A stretch of DNA of 64,000 bases, taken from Saccharopolyspora gloriosae. Its GTDB lineage: Bacteria; Actinomycetota; Actinomycetes; Mycobacteriales; Pseudonocardiaceae. The notes under the pieces are model-generated. The model had not been told where the DNA came from. It ran no database searches and saw only the letters and a program-made list of their open reading frames with translations. The DNA lies in assembly GCF_014203325.1 (NCBI RefSeq), contig NZ_JACHIV010000001.1, positions 2,357,501-2,421,500 of the forward strand. Reading direction: 5' to 3'. The position numbers were made by a program, and so were the translations under genes. Shown in pieces: positions 25,301-61,965 of the stretch (its first letter is position 1; each line of letters opens with the position of its first letter).

Positions 25301-28300
25301 CAAGGGCCGGGTGCTCGTCGTGGCTCCGGGCGCGCCGGACTCGCCGGTGTACGGACCGCTCGCGGCCCTGCTCAAGACCGCGCGGCTGGAGAATCCCGCG
25401 TTCCACGGGGCGGTCGTGCTCGTCGAGGACTTCGCGCCGCGCGACGCCGCCCGCTTCGAACGCATCGTGCACAGCGAGGCCGGGAGCGCCGACACCGAGA
25501 TCGCCCACACCGCAGGCGGGCGGCGGCTGCGCCACGAGACCGCGCCGATCCCGGCGGACGAGTCCGGGCGGAGCCTGCTGCGCGACGGCGGCGTTTACTG
25601 GATCACCGGCGGCGCGGGCGGCATCGGGCGGATGCTCGCCGAGCACCTGTGCCTGCGCCACGGCGCCACCGTCGTGGTCAGCGGCCGTTCCGCGCACAGC
25701 CCCGAAGTCGACGCGCTCGACGCCCGCCTCACCGGCGGCCGGGTGCGCTACCGGCAGGCCGACGTCACCGACGAGGGCAGCGTGCACGCCGCCGTGGCCG
25801 CCATCCGCTCCGAGCACGACCGGCTGGACGGCGTGTTCCACGCGGCCGGGGTCCTCGACGACGGGTACCTCGCGACGAAACCGCTGGCGAGCACCACCGC
25901 CGTGCTCGCGCCGAAGGTGGACGGCACCGCGCACCTCGACGCCGCGACCCGCGAGCTCGACCTGGATTTCCTGCTGCTGCTCGGTTCCGTCGCGGGCGCG
26001 TTCGGCAGCGCCGCGCAGGCCGACTACGCCGCCGCCAACGCGCACCTGGACGCCTTCGCCGCGCGGCGCGAGGCCGCCGGAGCGACGACCCGGGTGATCG
26101 ACTGGCCGCTGTGGGCCGACGGCGGCATGCGGATGGACGAGGCCACGCTGTCCTACCTGCGCAAGCGCACCGGCACCGTCCCGCTGCCCGGTGACGTCGG
26201 GCTCGCCGCGATCGAGCGGGCGCTGCGCACCGACTCGCCGGTGCGCCGCGTCGTGCTGTTCGGGGAGACGCCGAAGCTGCGGGTGTACGCGGGACTGGAC
26301 CGGCCCGCGACCGCCCCGGCCCCGGCGGCGCCCGCCCCGATCGCGCCGGCGGCGCTCGGGGAGGACGAGCTGGTCAACCGCACCCAGGACTTCCTGCGGG
26401 AGGTGTTCGCGAAGGTCACCCGCCAGGACGCCGACGACATCCTGGTGGAGGAGAAGCTGGAGCACTACGGCATCGACTCCATCGCGATCGTCGACCTCAC
26501 CAGCACGCTGGAGGACACCTTCGGCTCGCTGCCGAAGACGTTGTTCTTCGAGTACGTCGACCTGCAGGGCGTCGCCGAGTACTTCGTCGCCGAGCACCGG
26601 GACCGGCTGCTGGAGCTGTTCGCGCCGCAGGAATCCGCTCCTGCCGCGCCGGTGGTCGCAGAGGTGGAATCCACCGCTCCCGCAGGGGAAATCGCCTCCC
26701 CGACCATCGCGCCAGCGGCGATCAAACCCGCGCCGATCACCCCCGCGACCGCGCCCCCGACGTCGCCGCCCCCGGCCCTCGCCGCGCCCCGGCCCGCCGA
26801 CCCGCGCGCGGACGCCGACCACCACGACATCGCCGTCGTCGGCATGGCCGGTCGCTATCCCGGCGCCGACACCCTCGCGGAGTTCTGGGACCTGCTCAGC
26901 GAAGGCAGGCACAGCTTCGAAGAGGTCCCCGAATCCCGCTGGCGCCACGGCGACGTCTACTTCGACGAGCGCGACGTGCTCGGCAAGACCGTCGTGCGCA
27001 CCGGCACCTTCCTGCGCGACGTGGACGCCTTCGACCCGCGCTACTTCAACATCTCCCAGCGCGACGCCGAGATCATGTCGCCCGAGGTGCGGCTGTTCCT
27101 GCAAGCGGGCGTGACCGCGCTGGAGGACGCCGGCTACTCGCGGGAGACGTTGCGCCGCCGCTACGACGGCGACGTGGGCGTGCTCGTCGGCTCGATGAAC
27201 AACAGCTACTCGCTCTACGGCTTCCAGAACATGCTGCAGCGCGGCACGACGACCAGCGGCAGCGAAGTCGGCGTGATGGCGAACATGCTGTCCTACCACT
27301 ACGGCTTCACCGGGCCGTCGGTGTTCGTGGACACCATGTGCTCGTCGTCCTCGGCGTGCGTGCACCAGGCGGTGCGGCTGCTGCGCGACGGCGACACCCG
27401 GATGGTCGTGGTCGGCGGGATCAACCTGATGCTGCACCCCTACGACTTGATCTCCACCTCGCAGGCGCACTTCACCACCAAGTCCGCCGACGTCGTGCGC
27501 AGCTACGGGCTCGGCGCCGACGGCACCATCCTCGGCGAGGGCGTCGGCGCGGTCGTGCTCAAGCCGCTCGGGGAGGCCGTCGCCGACGGTGACCACGTCT
27601 ACGGCGTGATCAAGGGCAGCGGCCTCACCAACGCGGGCGTGCGCAACGGGTTCACCGTGCCGAGCCCGCAGCAGCAGGCGCGCGCGGTGGAGCGGGCGCT
27701 CGACGACGCCGGGGTGGACGCGCGCACCATCAGCTACCTGGAGGGGCACGGCTCGGCGACCTCGCTGGGCGACCCCATCGAGATCAAGGGCGCCAGCCTC
27801 GCGTTCGGCAGGCACACCGAGGACCGCGGCTTCTGCGCGATCGGTTCGGTGAAGTCGAACGTGGCGCACCTGCTGTCCGGCTCCGGGCTGGTCGGGTTGA
27901 CGAAGGTGCTGCTGCAGCTGCAGCACCGCACCCTGGCGCCGTCGCTGCACTCCGAGACGCTGAGCCCCGCCATCGACTTCGACGCGACGCCGTTCACGGT
28001 GCAGCGCGACCGGGCCGAGTGGCGCCGCCCCGTGGTGCGGGGCGAGGAGGCGCCGCTGCGGGCGGGCATCACCTCGATCGGCGCGGGCGGCATCAACGTG
28101 CACCTCGTGGTGGAGGAGCACGACGGCACCGTGGTGGCCGCGCCGGACAGCGGCAGGCCGCAGGTGCTGGTGCTCTCCGCGATGACCCCGCAGGTGCTGC
28201 GCGCGGTGCTGCGCGACGTGCGCGACCACGTGCGCGCGCAGCGGCCGGGCCTGGACGCGCTGGCGTACGCGTTGCAGACGGGCAAGAACGAACTGCCGTG

Positions 28301-31300
28301 CAGGCTCGCGTTCGTGGCCACGAGCACCGAGGACGCGCTGCACCGCCTCAGCCGTCTGTCCGAAGTGGACTGGACGGCGGAATCCCCTGCCGTGCCGGAC
28401 GGCGTGCACTTCACGGCGAGCACCCTGCGGCAGCGCCGCACCGCCACCGCCGCCACCGTCGAACAGGCCGTGGCCGAGCGCAGGCTCAGCGAGCTCGCGC
28501 AGCACTGGGCGGCCGGTTCGGCGGTGGACTGGGACCGGCTGTGGCCGCTGGGCACCCGGCCCGCGAAGCTCTCGCTGCCCGGCTACCCCTTCGACAAGGT
28601 CAGCTGCTGGTACCCCGAGTTCGACGACGCCCCGAGCGTGCTGCGGCCGATCGCGTTCGCCCGCCGCGCGCACCCGTGGGTGGGGGAGAACCGCTCCGAC
28701 CTGCACGGCGTGCGCTACGGCCTGACGTTGCGCGGGGACGAGCTGCTCGACTACGCGCACACGGCGGGCCGCAAGCGCCGGTACGCCACGATGGCGCTGC
28801 TCGACGGCGCGCTGGCCTTCGCGCGGCTCGCGGGCCTCGGCGACGGCCCGCTGCGGGTGCGCGACGCGGAGTGGGCCGCGCTGCCCGCGCCCGGCGACGA
28901 CCCGGCGGCGCTGGAGTGGCGGCTGGGCGGTTCGGCCGGGGCGCACCGCGCCGAGCTGTGGCACGCCGACGGCACGCTGCGCTTCGCCGCCACCGTCGAA
29001 CCCGGCGCGGGCGCGGAGGTTCCCCCCGGACCGGTGCACGCCGCGCTGTCGCTGGACCAGGACGGTTTCTACGCGGCGCTCGGCGAGCTCGGCATCGACG
29101 CGCGGCCCTACTCGCGCAGCGTCGACGGCGTCGCGCCGCTCGACGGCCACCGGCTGCTGGTGCGGGTCGCTGAACCGGCGATGTGCCAGGACCCGCACAA
29201 GCGGCAGGTGCACGTCCCGGCGTGGGTGTTCGCCGGTGTGCTGCAAGGGGTTCAGCACGCGCTCGGGCAGGCCGACGCCGCCGTGGTGCGGGTCGCGGCC
29301 GTGCACGGCGCGGACCTGGAGCGGACCCGCGCGCTGCTGCTGGAGCGGACCTCGGAGACCGCGTTCCGGGTGGACCTGCTCGACGAGCACGGGCGCGGAC
29401 TGGGCCGGATCGAGGGCGCCGAGTTCGGCCCCGGGCCGCTGCCGGCCGCGTTGACCGGCTCGGGTGCGACCGCCGCCCCGGTGTCGATCGCCGAGTCCGC
29501 CACGATCGCCGAGCCCGCCACGATCGCCGAGCCCGCCACGATCGCCGAGCCCGCCACGGTCGTCGCCTCGACGACCGCGAACGTCTCCGAGCCCCCCGCG
29601 TTGCCGGAGCCGGTGGACGGGCAGGACGCGCTGATCGCGGCGCTGCGGGAGGTCGTCGCCGACCTGCTGAAGTTCGACCTCGCCGAGATCGACGCGGACA
29701 CGCACTTCCACGCCTACGGCTTCGAGTCCATCGCGCTGGCGAAGTTGTCCACCGAGGTCAACGGCCTGTTCGGCGTGGAGCTGAGCCCGGCGGTCTTCTT
29801 CGAGTGCCCGAACATCCGCAGCCTCGCCGAGCATCTGGTGGAGCGCTACGGCGACAAGCTGACAGTCCCGGACCAGGCCGCGGAGGCCCCGGCCCCGGCC
29901 CCGGCCCCGGCCCCGGCCCCGGCGACTCCGGCGATCCCGGCGGCGCAGCAGGCTCCGGCGGCGAGCGCCGTCTCGTCGACGGCCGCGACCGCCGCGCCCG
30001 GCCCTGCCGACGACGACGCCGTGGCGATCGTCGGCGCGGCCGGGAAGTTCCCCGGAGCCGGTGACCTCGACGAGTTCTGGCGGCGCCTGCGCGACGGGGA
30101 CGACCTCATCACCGCCTACCCGGGCGACCGCTTCGACTCCCGCTACGCCGGCACCGTCGCGGGCGCGGACTTCCCGAAGTTCGCCGGGCAGCTCGACGAC
30201 GTGGACCGGTTCGACGCCGACTTCTTCAACCTGTCCCGCCTCGAAGCGGAGCTGATGGACCCGCAGCAGCGCCTCGCGCTGGAAGCGGTGTGGACGGCGC
30301 TGGAGAACGGCGGCTACGCCCCGGCCCGGCTGCCGGAGAGCACCGGCGTCTACTTCGGGGTGTCCGGCAACGACTACCACCACCTGCTCAACGCCAGCGG
30401 CGTCGCGCCCGACGGCTACACCGCCACCGGCAACGCGCATTCCATCCTGGCCAACCGGATCTCCTTCGTGCTCGACGTGCACGGACCGAGCGAACCGGTC
30501 GACACCGCCTGCTCCAGCTCGCTGATCGCGCTGCACCGCGCGGCCGAGAGCATCCGGGCGGGGCGCTGCGAGATGGCGCTGGCGGGTGGGGTGAACCTGC
30601 TGCTCAGCGTCGACACCTTCGCCGCCACCCAGCAGTCCGGGATGCTCAGCCAGGACGGCCGGTGCAAGACGTTCTCCGCCGACGCCGACGGGTACGTGCG
30701 CTCCGAGGGCGTCGCGGTGGTGCTGCTCAAGCCGCTCTCTCGGGCGCAGCGCGACGGCGACGCGATCTGGGGCGTGCTGCGGGGCGGTGCGGAGAACCAC
30801 GGCGGTCGCGCCGGTTCGCTCACCGCGCCCAACGGCAAGGCGCAGGCCGCGCTGATCAAGGACGCGATGCGCGGCATCGAGCCCGGCAGCATCGGCTACG
30901 TCGAAGCGCACGGCACCGGCACCGGCCTGGGCGACCCGGTGGAGGTCAACGCCCTCGCCGCCGCCTACCGGGAGCTCGGCGGGCCGGGTGCCGACGGCAG
31001 GCCGTGGGCGCTGGGGTCGGTGAAGACGAACATCGGCCACCTGGAGTCGGCCGCGGGCTTGGCCGGGGTGCTCAAGGTGCTGCTGGCGATGCGCCACCGC
31101 GCGCTGCCGCCGACGTTGCACTGCGAGCGGCTCAACCCGCACCTGCCGCTGTCCGGCGGCGAGTTCGAGGTGGTGCGCGAGCCGCGCCGCTGGGAACCGC
31201 GCACCGACGCGACCGGGCGGGCCTGGCCGCTGCGGGCCGGGGTGAGCAGCTTCGGCTTCGGCGGCGCCAACGCGCACGTCGTCCTGGAGGAGGCGCCGCC

Positions 31301-31983
31301 GTCCCCGGCGCCCGCGGGGGACCCCGGCGGGCCGCAGGCCGTGGTGCTCTCGGCGCGCGACGACGAGCGGCTGCGCGCCTCGGCGCAACGCCTGCGCGAC
31401 TTCCTGCGGACCGGCGAACGTCCCGCCCTGGCGGAGCTGGCGCGCACCTTGCAGGTGGGCCGGGAGGCGATGGAGCGGCGGCTCGGTTTCGTCGCGGGCT
31501 CCGTCGACGAGGTGCTCGGCGCGCTGGACCGCTACCTGGCCGGGAACACCGCGGGCCTGCACCTCGGCGGCGTGCCGCGCTCGCGCGGTACCGGAGTGCG
31601 GCGGACGCCGGACGAGTCGCCGGAGGTGACCCGCGCGCTGCGCGACGGACGGCTGGACGCGGCGGTCGCGCTGTGGTGCGACGGAGCTTCCGCGGACTGG
31701 GCCGCCCAGCACCCGGCCGGACGGCGCACGGTGCGGCTGCCCGCCTACCCGTTCGCCCGCGAGCGCTACTGGGTGCCGGAGTCCGCCGGGGTTCCCGCGG
31801 TCTCCGGTCCGGGCGGCGCCGCCCGGGGAACGCCCGAATCCACTGCCATGAGAGGGAAGTCCGCGCTGAACGGAGCCGACCGGGCCGCCGCCGCGCCACC
31901 GGAGCCGGAGTTCGACACCGGCGCCTACGCGGCCCTGCTGGACGCGGTCCTGGACGACCGCCTCGGCCCGGACGCCCTCAGCG

Positions 31984-31991
<8 letters not shown>
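22371..31991 (+). CDS. Trans-AT type I PKS 1: KS-DH-KR-ACP / KS-B-ACP / KS
   Basis: A protein of about 3206 residues with no embedded AT domain. Order: KS1 (active Cys183), DH1, KR1, ACP1 (Ser1370), KS2 (Cys1657), B (branching) domain, ACP2 (Ser2453), KS3 (Cys2714). It ends after KS3, so module 3 is completed by PKS2. The first two modules have the architecture known to build the glutarimide ring. The start is uncertain: ATG at 22371 opens the frame, but ATG at 22386 has GGAG 9 nt before it and gives MDHPTGDHDIAIIG, close to the KS edge. It follows the amidotransferase by 90 bp and overlaps PKS2 by 8 bp. Confidence 0.93.
22400..26610 (+). other. PKS module 1: KS-DH-KR-ACP
   Basis: KS1 (about 22.41-23.69 kb) has NDTACAS, HGPGT instead of HGTGT, and KTNIGH; all catalytic residues remain. 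DH1 (24.28-25.04 kb) keeps HxxxGxxxxP as HVVNGARIVP and an Asp in AILDSAL. KR1 (25.59-26.11 kb) has TGGAGGIG and a YxxxN motif (DYAAAN). ACP1 has GIDS. Expected product: an amide-bearing alpha,beta-unsaturated thioester, the substrate for branching in module 2. Confidence 0.88.
26820..29860 (+). other. PKS module 2: KS-B-ACP (branching)
   Basis: KS2 has DTMCSSS but HGSAT for HGTGT and KSNVAH for KxNIGH. Between KS2 and ACP2 lies a region of about 255 residues (28.69-29.45 kb) with DH-like size and position but no HxxxGxxxxP motif; it matches the place and character of B domains that guide vinylogous Michael-type chain branching. ACP2 has GFES. An Ala/Glu/Pro repeat linker separates B from ACP2. 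Confidence 0.8.
29499..29552 (+). repeat. Three exact 18-bp units in the PKS1 linker
   Basis: GCCACGATCGCCGAGCCC is repeated three times without change, with degenerate copies on each side, encoding ATIAEP repeats between the B domain and ACP2. The exact DNA identity suggests recent in-frame slippage in a flexible linker. Confidence 0.9.
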
Positions 31992-56072
<24,081 letters not shown>

Positions 56073-56076
<4 letters not shown>

Positions 56077-59000
56077 GCACCCCGATCGAATCCCTGGACG
56101 ACCTGCACCGGCTGATCAGCGAAGGCCGGGTCGGGCAGGACGAGGCGCTCCGCTTGCTCCGCGCCTGGAAGCGGGGCGAGCGGCCCCAGCCCGCCGATGT
56201 TCAGCCCGCCGCGGCTCAGCCCGCCGCGGCTCAGCCCGCCTCGGCTCAGCCCACCTCGGCTCAGCCCGCCTCGGCTTCGGGCGGACCGGACGCCGACGAC
56301 CTCGCGGAGCGGGTGTGCGAGGTCGTGGTGGAGAAGGTCTGCGGGCTGCTGAAGGTGGACCCCACGGACCTCGACGTCGACGTGGAGCTGTCCGAGTACG
56401 GCCTCGACTCGCTGATCATCAGCCAGCTGGTGAACATGGTGAACGAGTCCCTCGGCCTGGACCTGGTGCCGACGGTGCTGTTCGAGCACCCGACGCTGCG
56501 CGCGTTCAGCGCCTTCGTCGCCGCCGAGCACGCACCGGAGCTCGCGACCGCGTTCGGCGTGGCGCCCGCCGCTGCGGCGGAGCCGGTGAATCCCGTTGCG
56601 GCGCAACCGGTTCCGCGCGCTGAGCCCGTGGCCGCCCAGCCCGCCGCTCCCACCCCGGTTCCGGCCGCACCCGCACCCGCTCCGAACGACGACCCGATCG
56701 CCATCGTCGGCATCAGCGGGAAGTTCCCGATGGCCGACGACCTCGACGAGTACTGGGCCAACCTCCGCGACGGCCGCGACTGCATCGGCGAGGTCCCCGC
56801 CGACCGCTGGGACTGGCGCGAGTACTACGGCGACCCGCTCGCCGAACCGGGCCGCACCAACGTCAAGCACGGCGGCTTCATGGACGGCGTCGCCGACTTC
56901 GACCCGCTGTTCTTCGGCATCGCTCCGAAGGACGCGGTGCACATGGACCCGCAGCAGCGGCTGCTGATGCTGTACGTGTGGAAGGCCCTCGAAGACGCCG
57001 GGTACTCCGCCGACGACCTCGCCGGGTCGGACCTCGGGCTGTTCGTCGGCACCAACGACACCGGCTACGGCCTGCTCTCCGACCGCAGCGCCGCCCGCGG
57101 CCGGAGCGTCACCCCCACGGGCAGCGTCCCCTCCGTCGGCCCGAACCGGATGAGCTACTTCCTCGACGTGCACGGCCCGAGCGAGCCGGTGGAGACGGCG
57201 TGCTCCAGCTCGCTGGTGGCGATCCACCGGGGCGTGGCGGCGATCGAGCGCGGCGAGGCCGACATGGCCGTCGTCGGCGGCATCAACACCATCGTCGTGC
57301 CGGACGGGCACGTCAGCTTCAGCCGCTCCGGGATGCTCAGCGCGGACGGGCGCTGCAAGACGTTCGCCGCCGACGCCGACGGCTACAGCCGCGGCGAGGG
57401 CGTCGGGATGCTGGTGCTCAAGCCCCTGTCGGCCGCCGAACGCGACGGCGACCACGTGCACGGGCTGGTGCGCTCCACCGCGGAGAACCACGGCGGCCGG
57501 GCCAACTCGCTGACCGCGCCGAACCCGAAGGCGCAGGCCGCGGTGATCCGCCGCGCCTACGCCAAGGCCGGCATCGACCCGCGCACCGTCGGCTACATCG
57601 AGGCGCACGGCACCGGCACCAAGCTCGGCGACCCCATCGAGATCAACGGGCTCAAGGACGCGTTCGCGGAGCTCTACGCCGGTGCGCCGGTCACCGACGC
57701 CCACGTCGGCATCGGCTCGGTGAAGACGAACATCGGCCACCTGGAGCTCGCCGCGGGCGTGGCGGGCGTGCTCAAGGTGCTGCTGCAGCTGCGGCACCGG
57801 ACGTTGGCGCGCAGCCTGCACTCCGAGCAGGTCAACCCGTTCATCGACCTCGAAGGCAGCCCGTTCCGCCTGGTGCGGGAGAGCCAGGAGTGGGTGGCAC
57901 CGCGCGACGCCGACGGTCGCGAGTTGCCGCGCCGCGCCGGGGTGAGCTCGTTCGGCTTCGGCGGTGTCAACGCGCACGTCGTGCTGGAGGAGTACGTGCC
58001 GCGCGCCGAAACCCCGGCGCCCGCCGCCGGGCCGGTCGCGGTGGTGCTCTCCGCCGCCGGACCGGAGACCTTGCAGGCCCGCGCCCGCCAGCTCGTGGAG
58101 CGCATCGACTCCGGCGCGCTCGCCGAGACCGACCTGCCGAACCTCGCCTACACCCTCCAGGTGGGCCGGGCGGCGCTGCCGGAACGCCTCGCGTTCCTCG
58201 CGCACTCGCTGGCCGAGGTGCGCCAGCGGCTCACCGCCCACCTCGACGGCACCAAGACCCACGGCCTGCACCAGGCCCGCGCCGAACGGCAAGGCCCGTG
58301 GGGCGAGCTGGTCGGCGACGACGACATCGCCGTGGCCATCGACAACTGGATCGCCAAGGGCAAGCTCGGCCGGTTGCTGAAGCTGTGGGTCACCGGGTTC
58401 GACTTCGACTGGCGGCGCCTGTACGCGGACCGGCCGATGCGGCGGCTGCCGCTGCCGACCTACCCGTTCCGGTTGCAGCGCTACTGGATCGCCGACGGCA
58501 CCGCCGCGCAGGTGCGGCCCCGCGCGCCGCACGTGCGCGAGCTCAACGGGCAGGACTTCTTCCTGCGCGACCACCGCGTGCAGGACGCGCCCACCCTGCC
58601 CGGCGCCGCCTACCTCGAATTCGTCCGCGAAGCCCTCGCCACCACCACGGGCGTGCGGCTGCGCGACGTGACGTGGCTGCGCCCGCTGGCGATCGCCGAC
58701 ACCGCAGCGCTGCACGTCGAGGTGGACGCCGCGCACGCGTTCCGGGCCTACGTCGAGGAATCCGGCACCCGCGTCGTGCACGCCAGCGGCACCGCGCACG
58801 TCGATCCCGACCTGACCGCCGACACCGAAGTGCACGACATCGAGGCGCTGCGGGCGATCTGCTCGGCCCGCCACGACGGCGCCGAGATCTACGAGCTGTT
58901 CGCCCGCATCGGCATGGGCTACGGGCCTGCGTTCCAGGCGATCGAGGAACTGCACCACGGCGACGACATCGCGGTGTCCCGGCTGCGGCTGCCCGCGTCG

Positions 59001-61964
59001 GCCGCCGGTTCCTTCGCGCTGAACCCGAGCATGCTCGACGCGGCGCTGCAGACCACGCTCGGCCTGGTCCTCGGCGAGCAGGGCGGCGACCTCTCCGAGG
59101 CGGCGCTGCCGTTCGCGGTCCGCGAGGTGCAGGTGCTGGCGCCGACCCCGAGCCAGGGCTTCGCGCTGGTCCGCCGCGCCGCCGACGACCGCCGCGACTC
59201 CGGGGTGCGGCGGCTCGACGTCGACCTGTGCGACGACACCGGCGCGGTGTGCGTGCGCATCCTGGGCTTCAGCACCCGCGCCCGGAAGCGGCGCGCCACG
59301 GCCCCGGAGGTCACCGCGCCGGAGGCGCCCGCGCTGCTGATCGAACCGGCCTGGAGCCGCGCCGCGGCGCCCGAAGCGGCCGCCGAGCAGGTCAACCACC
59401 ACGTGGTGCTCTGCGAACTGCCCGCGATCGACGCCGGGGAACTCGGCGGACTGCTCGGCGGCGGCGGTGAGCACTGGCACGGCACCGGCGAGGTCGAGGA
59501 CCGCTACACCGGTTACGCCGAACGCCTCCTGGAGCTGGTGCGCGATCAAGCGCGCCAGCCCGCGCCGCGCCTCGTCCAGGTCGTCACGCCCGCGGGCTCG
59601 CCGTGGCTGGGCGGGCTCAGCGGCATGCTGCGCACCGCGCGGCTGGAACACCCGAAGCTGCTGACCCAGTGGATCGAGATCGACGACGCGCCCTCGGCCG
59701 TGGCGCTCGCCGACCGGCTGCGCCGCGACGCCGCCGACTCCGAACAGGAAGTGGTGCGCCACGCCGGCGGCGCGCGGCAGGTCTCGCGCTGGCGCGAGAT
59801 CCCCGCGCCCGCGCCGGAACTGCCGTGGCGCGACGCCGGTGTCTACCTGCTCACCGGCGGTGCCGGTGGCCTCGGCGCGCTGGTCGCCGAGGAGATCGCC
59901 CGGCGCGTCCAGTCGCCCGCGCTGGTGCTGTGCGGGCGCAGCCCCGCCGGACCGGAGCAGGAAGAGCTGCTGCTGCGGCTGCGCGCGGCCGGGGCCAAGG
60001 CCGACTACCGCGCGCTCGACGTCGCCGACCGGGACGCGGTGTTCCAGGCGGTGCGCGAGGTCGAGGCCCGGCACGGCGCGCTGCACGGCATCGTGCACGC
60101 CGCCGGCGTGCTGCGCGACGGCTTCCTCGCCCGCAAGAGCGCGGCCGACGTCCGCGACGTGTTCGCCGCGAAGGTCACCGGGCTGCGCCACCTCGACGAG
60201 GCCAGCGCGCACTCGGCGCTGGAGTGCTTCATCGGGTTCTCCTCGATGGCCGCGTTCGGCAACGTCGGCCAAGCCGACTACGCCGCCGGGAACGCCTTCA
60301 TGGACGGCTACGCCGCGCACCGCGAAGCCCTGGTGGCGCGCGGGGAACGGTCCGGCCGGACGCTGGTGGTGAACTGGCCGCTGTGGGACAAGGGCGGCAT
60401 GGGCGGCGCCGCCTCCACGGTGGACCTGCTCGAATCCGTGGGCATGCGCCCGATGCGCGCGGACGTCGGCATCGACGCGCTGCACCGGGCGTGGGCGGCC
60501 CGGCTGCCGCAGGTCATCGCGCTCGACGGGGACCACGCGCGGATGCGCGAGCAGTTCGTGCCCGCCCCGGTCGCCGAGCCGGAACCGGTGCTGCCCGCGG
60601 TCTCCGCGCCCGCACCGGTCGCTCAGGCACCAGCCGCTCCGGCACCGGTCGCTCCCGCACCGGCGGCTCCCGCACCGGTCGCCGCCGCACCGGCGGCGAG
60701 CGACGTGCTGCCGGTCGTCGCGGACCTGATGGCCTCGCTGCTGGAGATCGACCCGGCGGAGCTGCCGCACGACGCGCCGCTGATCGACTACGGCTTCGAC
60801 TCGATCTTCATGATGCAGTTCCTCACCCAGGCGCAGACGCACGTCGACGCGAACCTCACGCTCGACGTGATCGCCGACTGCGACACCCTCCAGGAGATCG
60901 CCGCCGCGATCGCCGGTGCCTCCGCGCCGGAATCCGCGCCCGCGCCCCGCGAACCCGTCGCGGCCGTCCCGGAACCGGTGGTGATCCCGGAACCGCGCCG
61001 CGAACCGGTCTCGGCGAACGAGTTCCCCGAACTGGTCAGGATGAACGGCGTCACCGAGGGCCGCCCGGTGTTCTGGGTGCACCACGGCAACGGCGGCGTC
61101 GAGTCCTACGCGCCCGTCGCGGCACGCACCGCGCGGCCGTTCTACGGCATCCAGCCCAAGGGGTGGATCGACGACACCGAGATCCTCACCGGGCAGGTCG
61201 CGATGGCCGAGTTCTACGCGTCGCTGATCCTCGCCGTGCAACCCGAAGGCCCCTACGACATCGGCGGGTTCTCCCTCGGCGGCCTGTTCGCCTACGAGGT
61301 CGTGCGGCAGCTGCAGCTGCGCGGCGCGGAGGTGAACACGCTGGTCATGCTCGACACGCTCGACGCGGCGGCGACGAACAAGGCCAACGACATCATCGTC
61401 GGCGGCGACTTCAGCCCCGAGGTGGTCTCGAAGGTCAGCGACTACCGCGCGGTGAACCTGATCCTCGGCAACAACAGCTTCGAGTCGCACGGCGGCAACA
61501 CGCCGATCCTGACCCGCGAGGAGGTCGACACCACCCTCGACGGCCCGGCGTTCCTGGACTCGCTGATCGAGGCGGCGTTGGAGCGGGGCATCAAGAAGAC
61601 CGAGGCGCAGCTGCGTTCGCGGGTGCGGCAGCTGTCGCGCTACCTGGAGGCCACCCAGCTGGAGCGCTACGAGCTGCGCCCGCTGCCGAAGCCGGACGGG
61701 TTGCGCTGCTACTACCTGCGCAACGCCAGCGGCGAGTTCTTCGGCGCGTTCCGCGAGTTCATGGTGCTGTTCCCGAACCCGGAGCTGCCCGAGGTCGACG
61801 GCAGCGGTTACTGGCAGGGCTGGCCGGAGCACATCGACGACTTCTTCACCATCGACGTCGACACCGCGATGCACTCCGAGGTGATGACGGCCCCGGCGTC
61901 GCTGGAGAAGCTGATGCGCCTGGTCGACCGGCTCTACGCGCCCGAGACCGAAGGTGGTCGCTGA
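56073..61964 (+). CDS. Trans-AT type I PKS 3: ACP / KS-DH-KR-ACP-TE
   Basis: A 1963-residue protein whose ATG overlaps the PKS2 stop (ATGA at 56073-56076), after GAGGAG. The N-terminus MSTPIESLDDLHRLISEGRV is helical and fits a docking element, followed by an Ala-Gln-Pro repeat linker, ACP9 (Ser113), KS10 (Cys377), DH10, KR10, ACP10 (Ser1577) and a terminal thioesterase (Ser1734 in GGFSLGGLFAYE). The TE marks this as the last assembly-line protein; it would release the chain by hydrolysis or macrolactonisation. The AT-ER gene follows after 1 bp, so the operon continues. Confidence 0.93.
56201..56275 (+). repeat. Five 15-bp units encoding an AQPAA-type linker
   Basis: TCAGCCCGCCGCGGC and close variants occur five times in a row near the start of PKS3, coding Gln-Pro-Ala/Thr-Ala/Ser-Ala repeats between the docking helix and ACP9. 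It is a flexible linker that probably grew by slippage. Confidence 0.9.
56690..61964 (+). other. PKS module 10 with release domain: KS-DH-KR-ACP-TE
   Basis: KS10 has ETACSSS (Glu in place of the usual Asp before TAC), HGTGT and KTNIGH. DH10 has HRVQDAPTLP, with Asp for the motif Gly, and MLDAALQ. KR10 has TGGAGGLG and DYAAGN. ACP10 has GFDSI. The TE (about 61.02-61.95 kb) has GFSLGG, an Asp in MLDTLDA and a C-terminal His in TAMHSEV. Expected: a conjugated C2-C3 alkene at the carboxyl end. Confidence 0.85.
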
Positions 61965-61965
61965 C

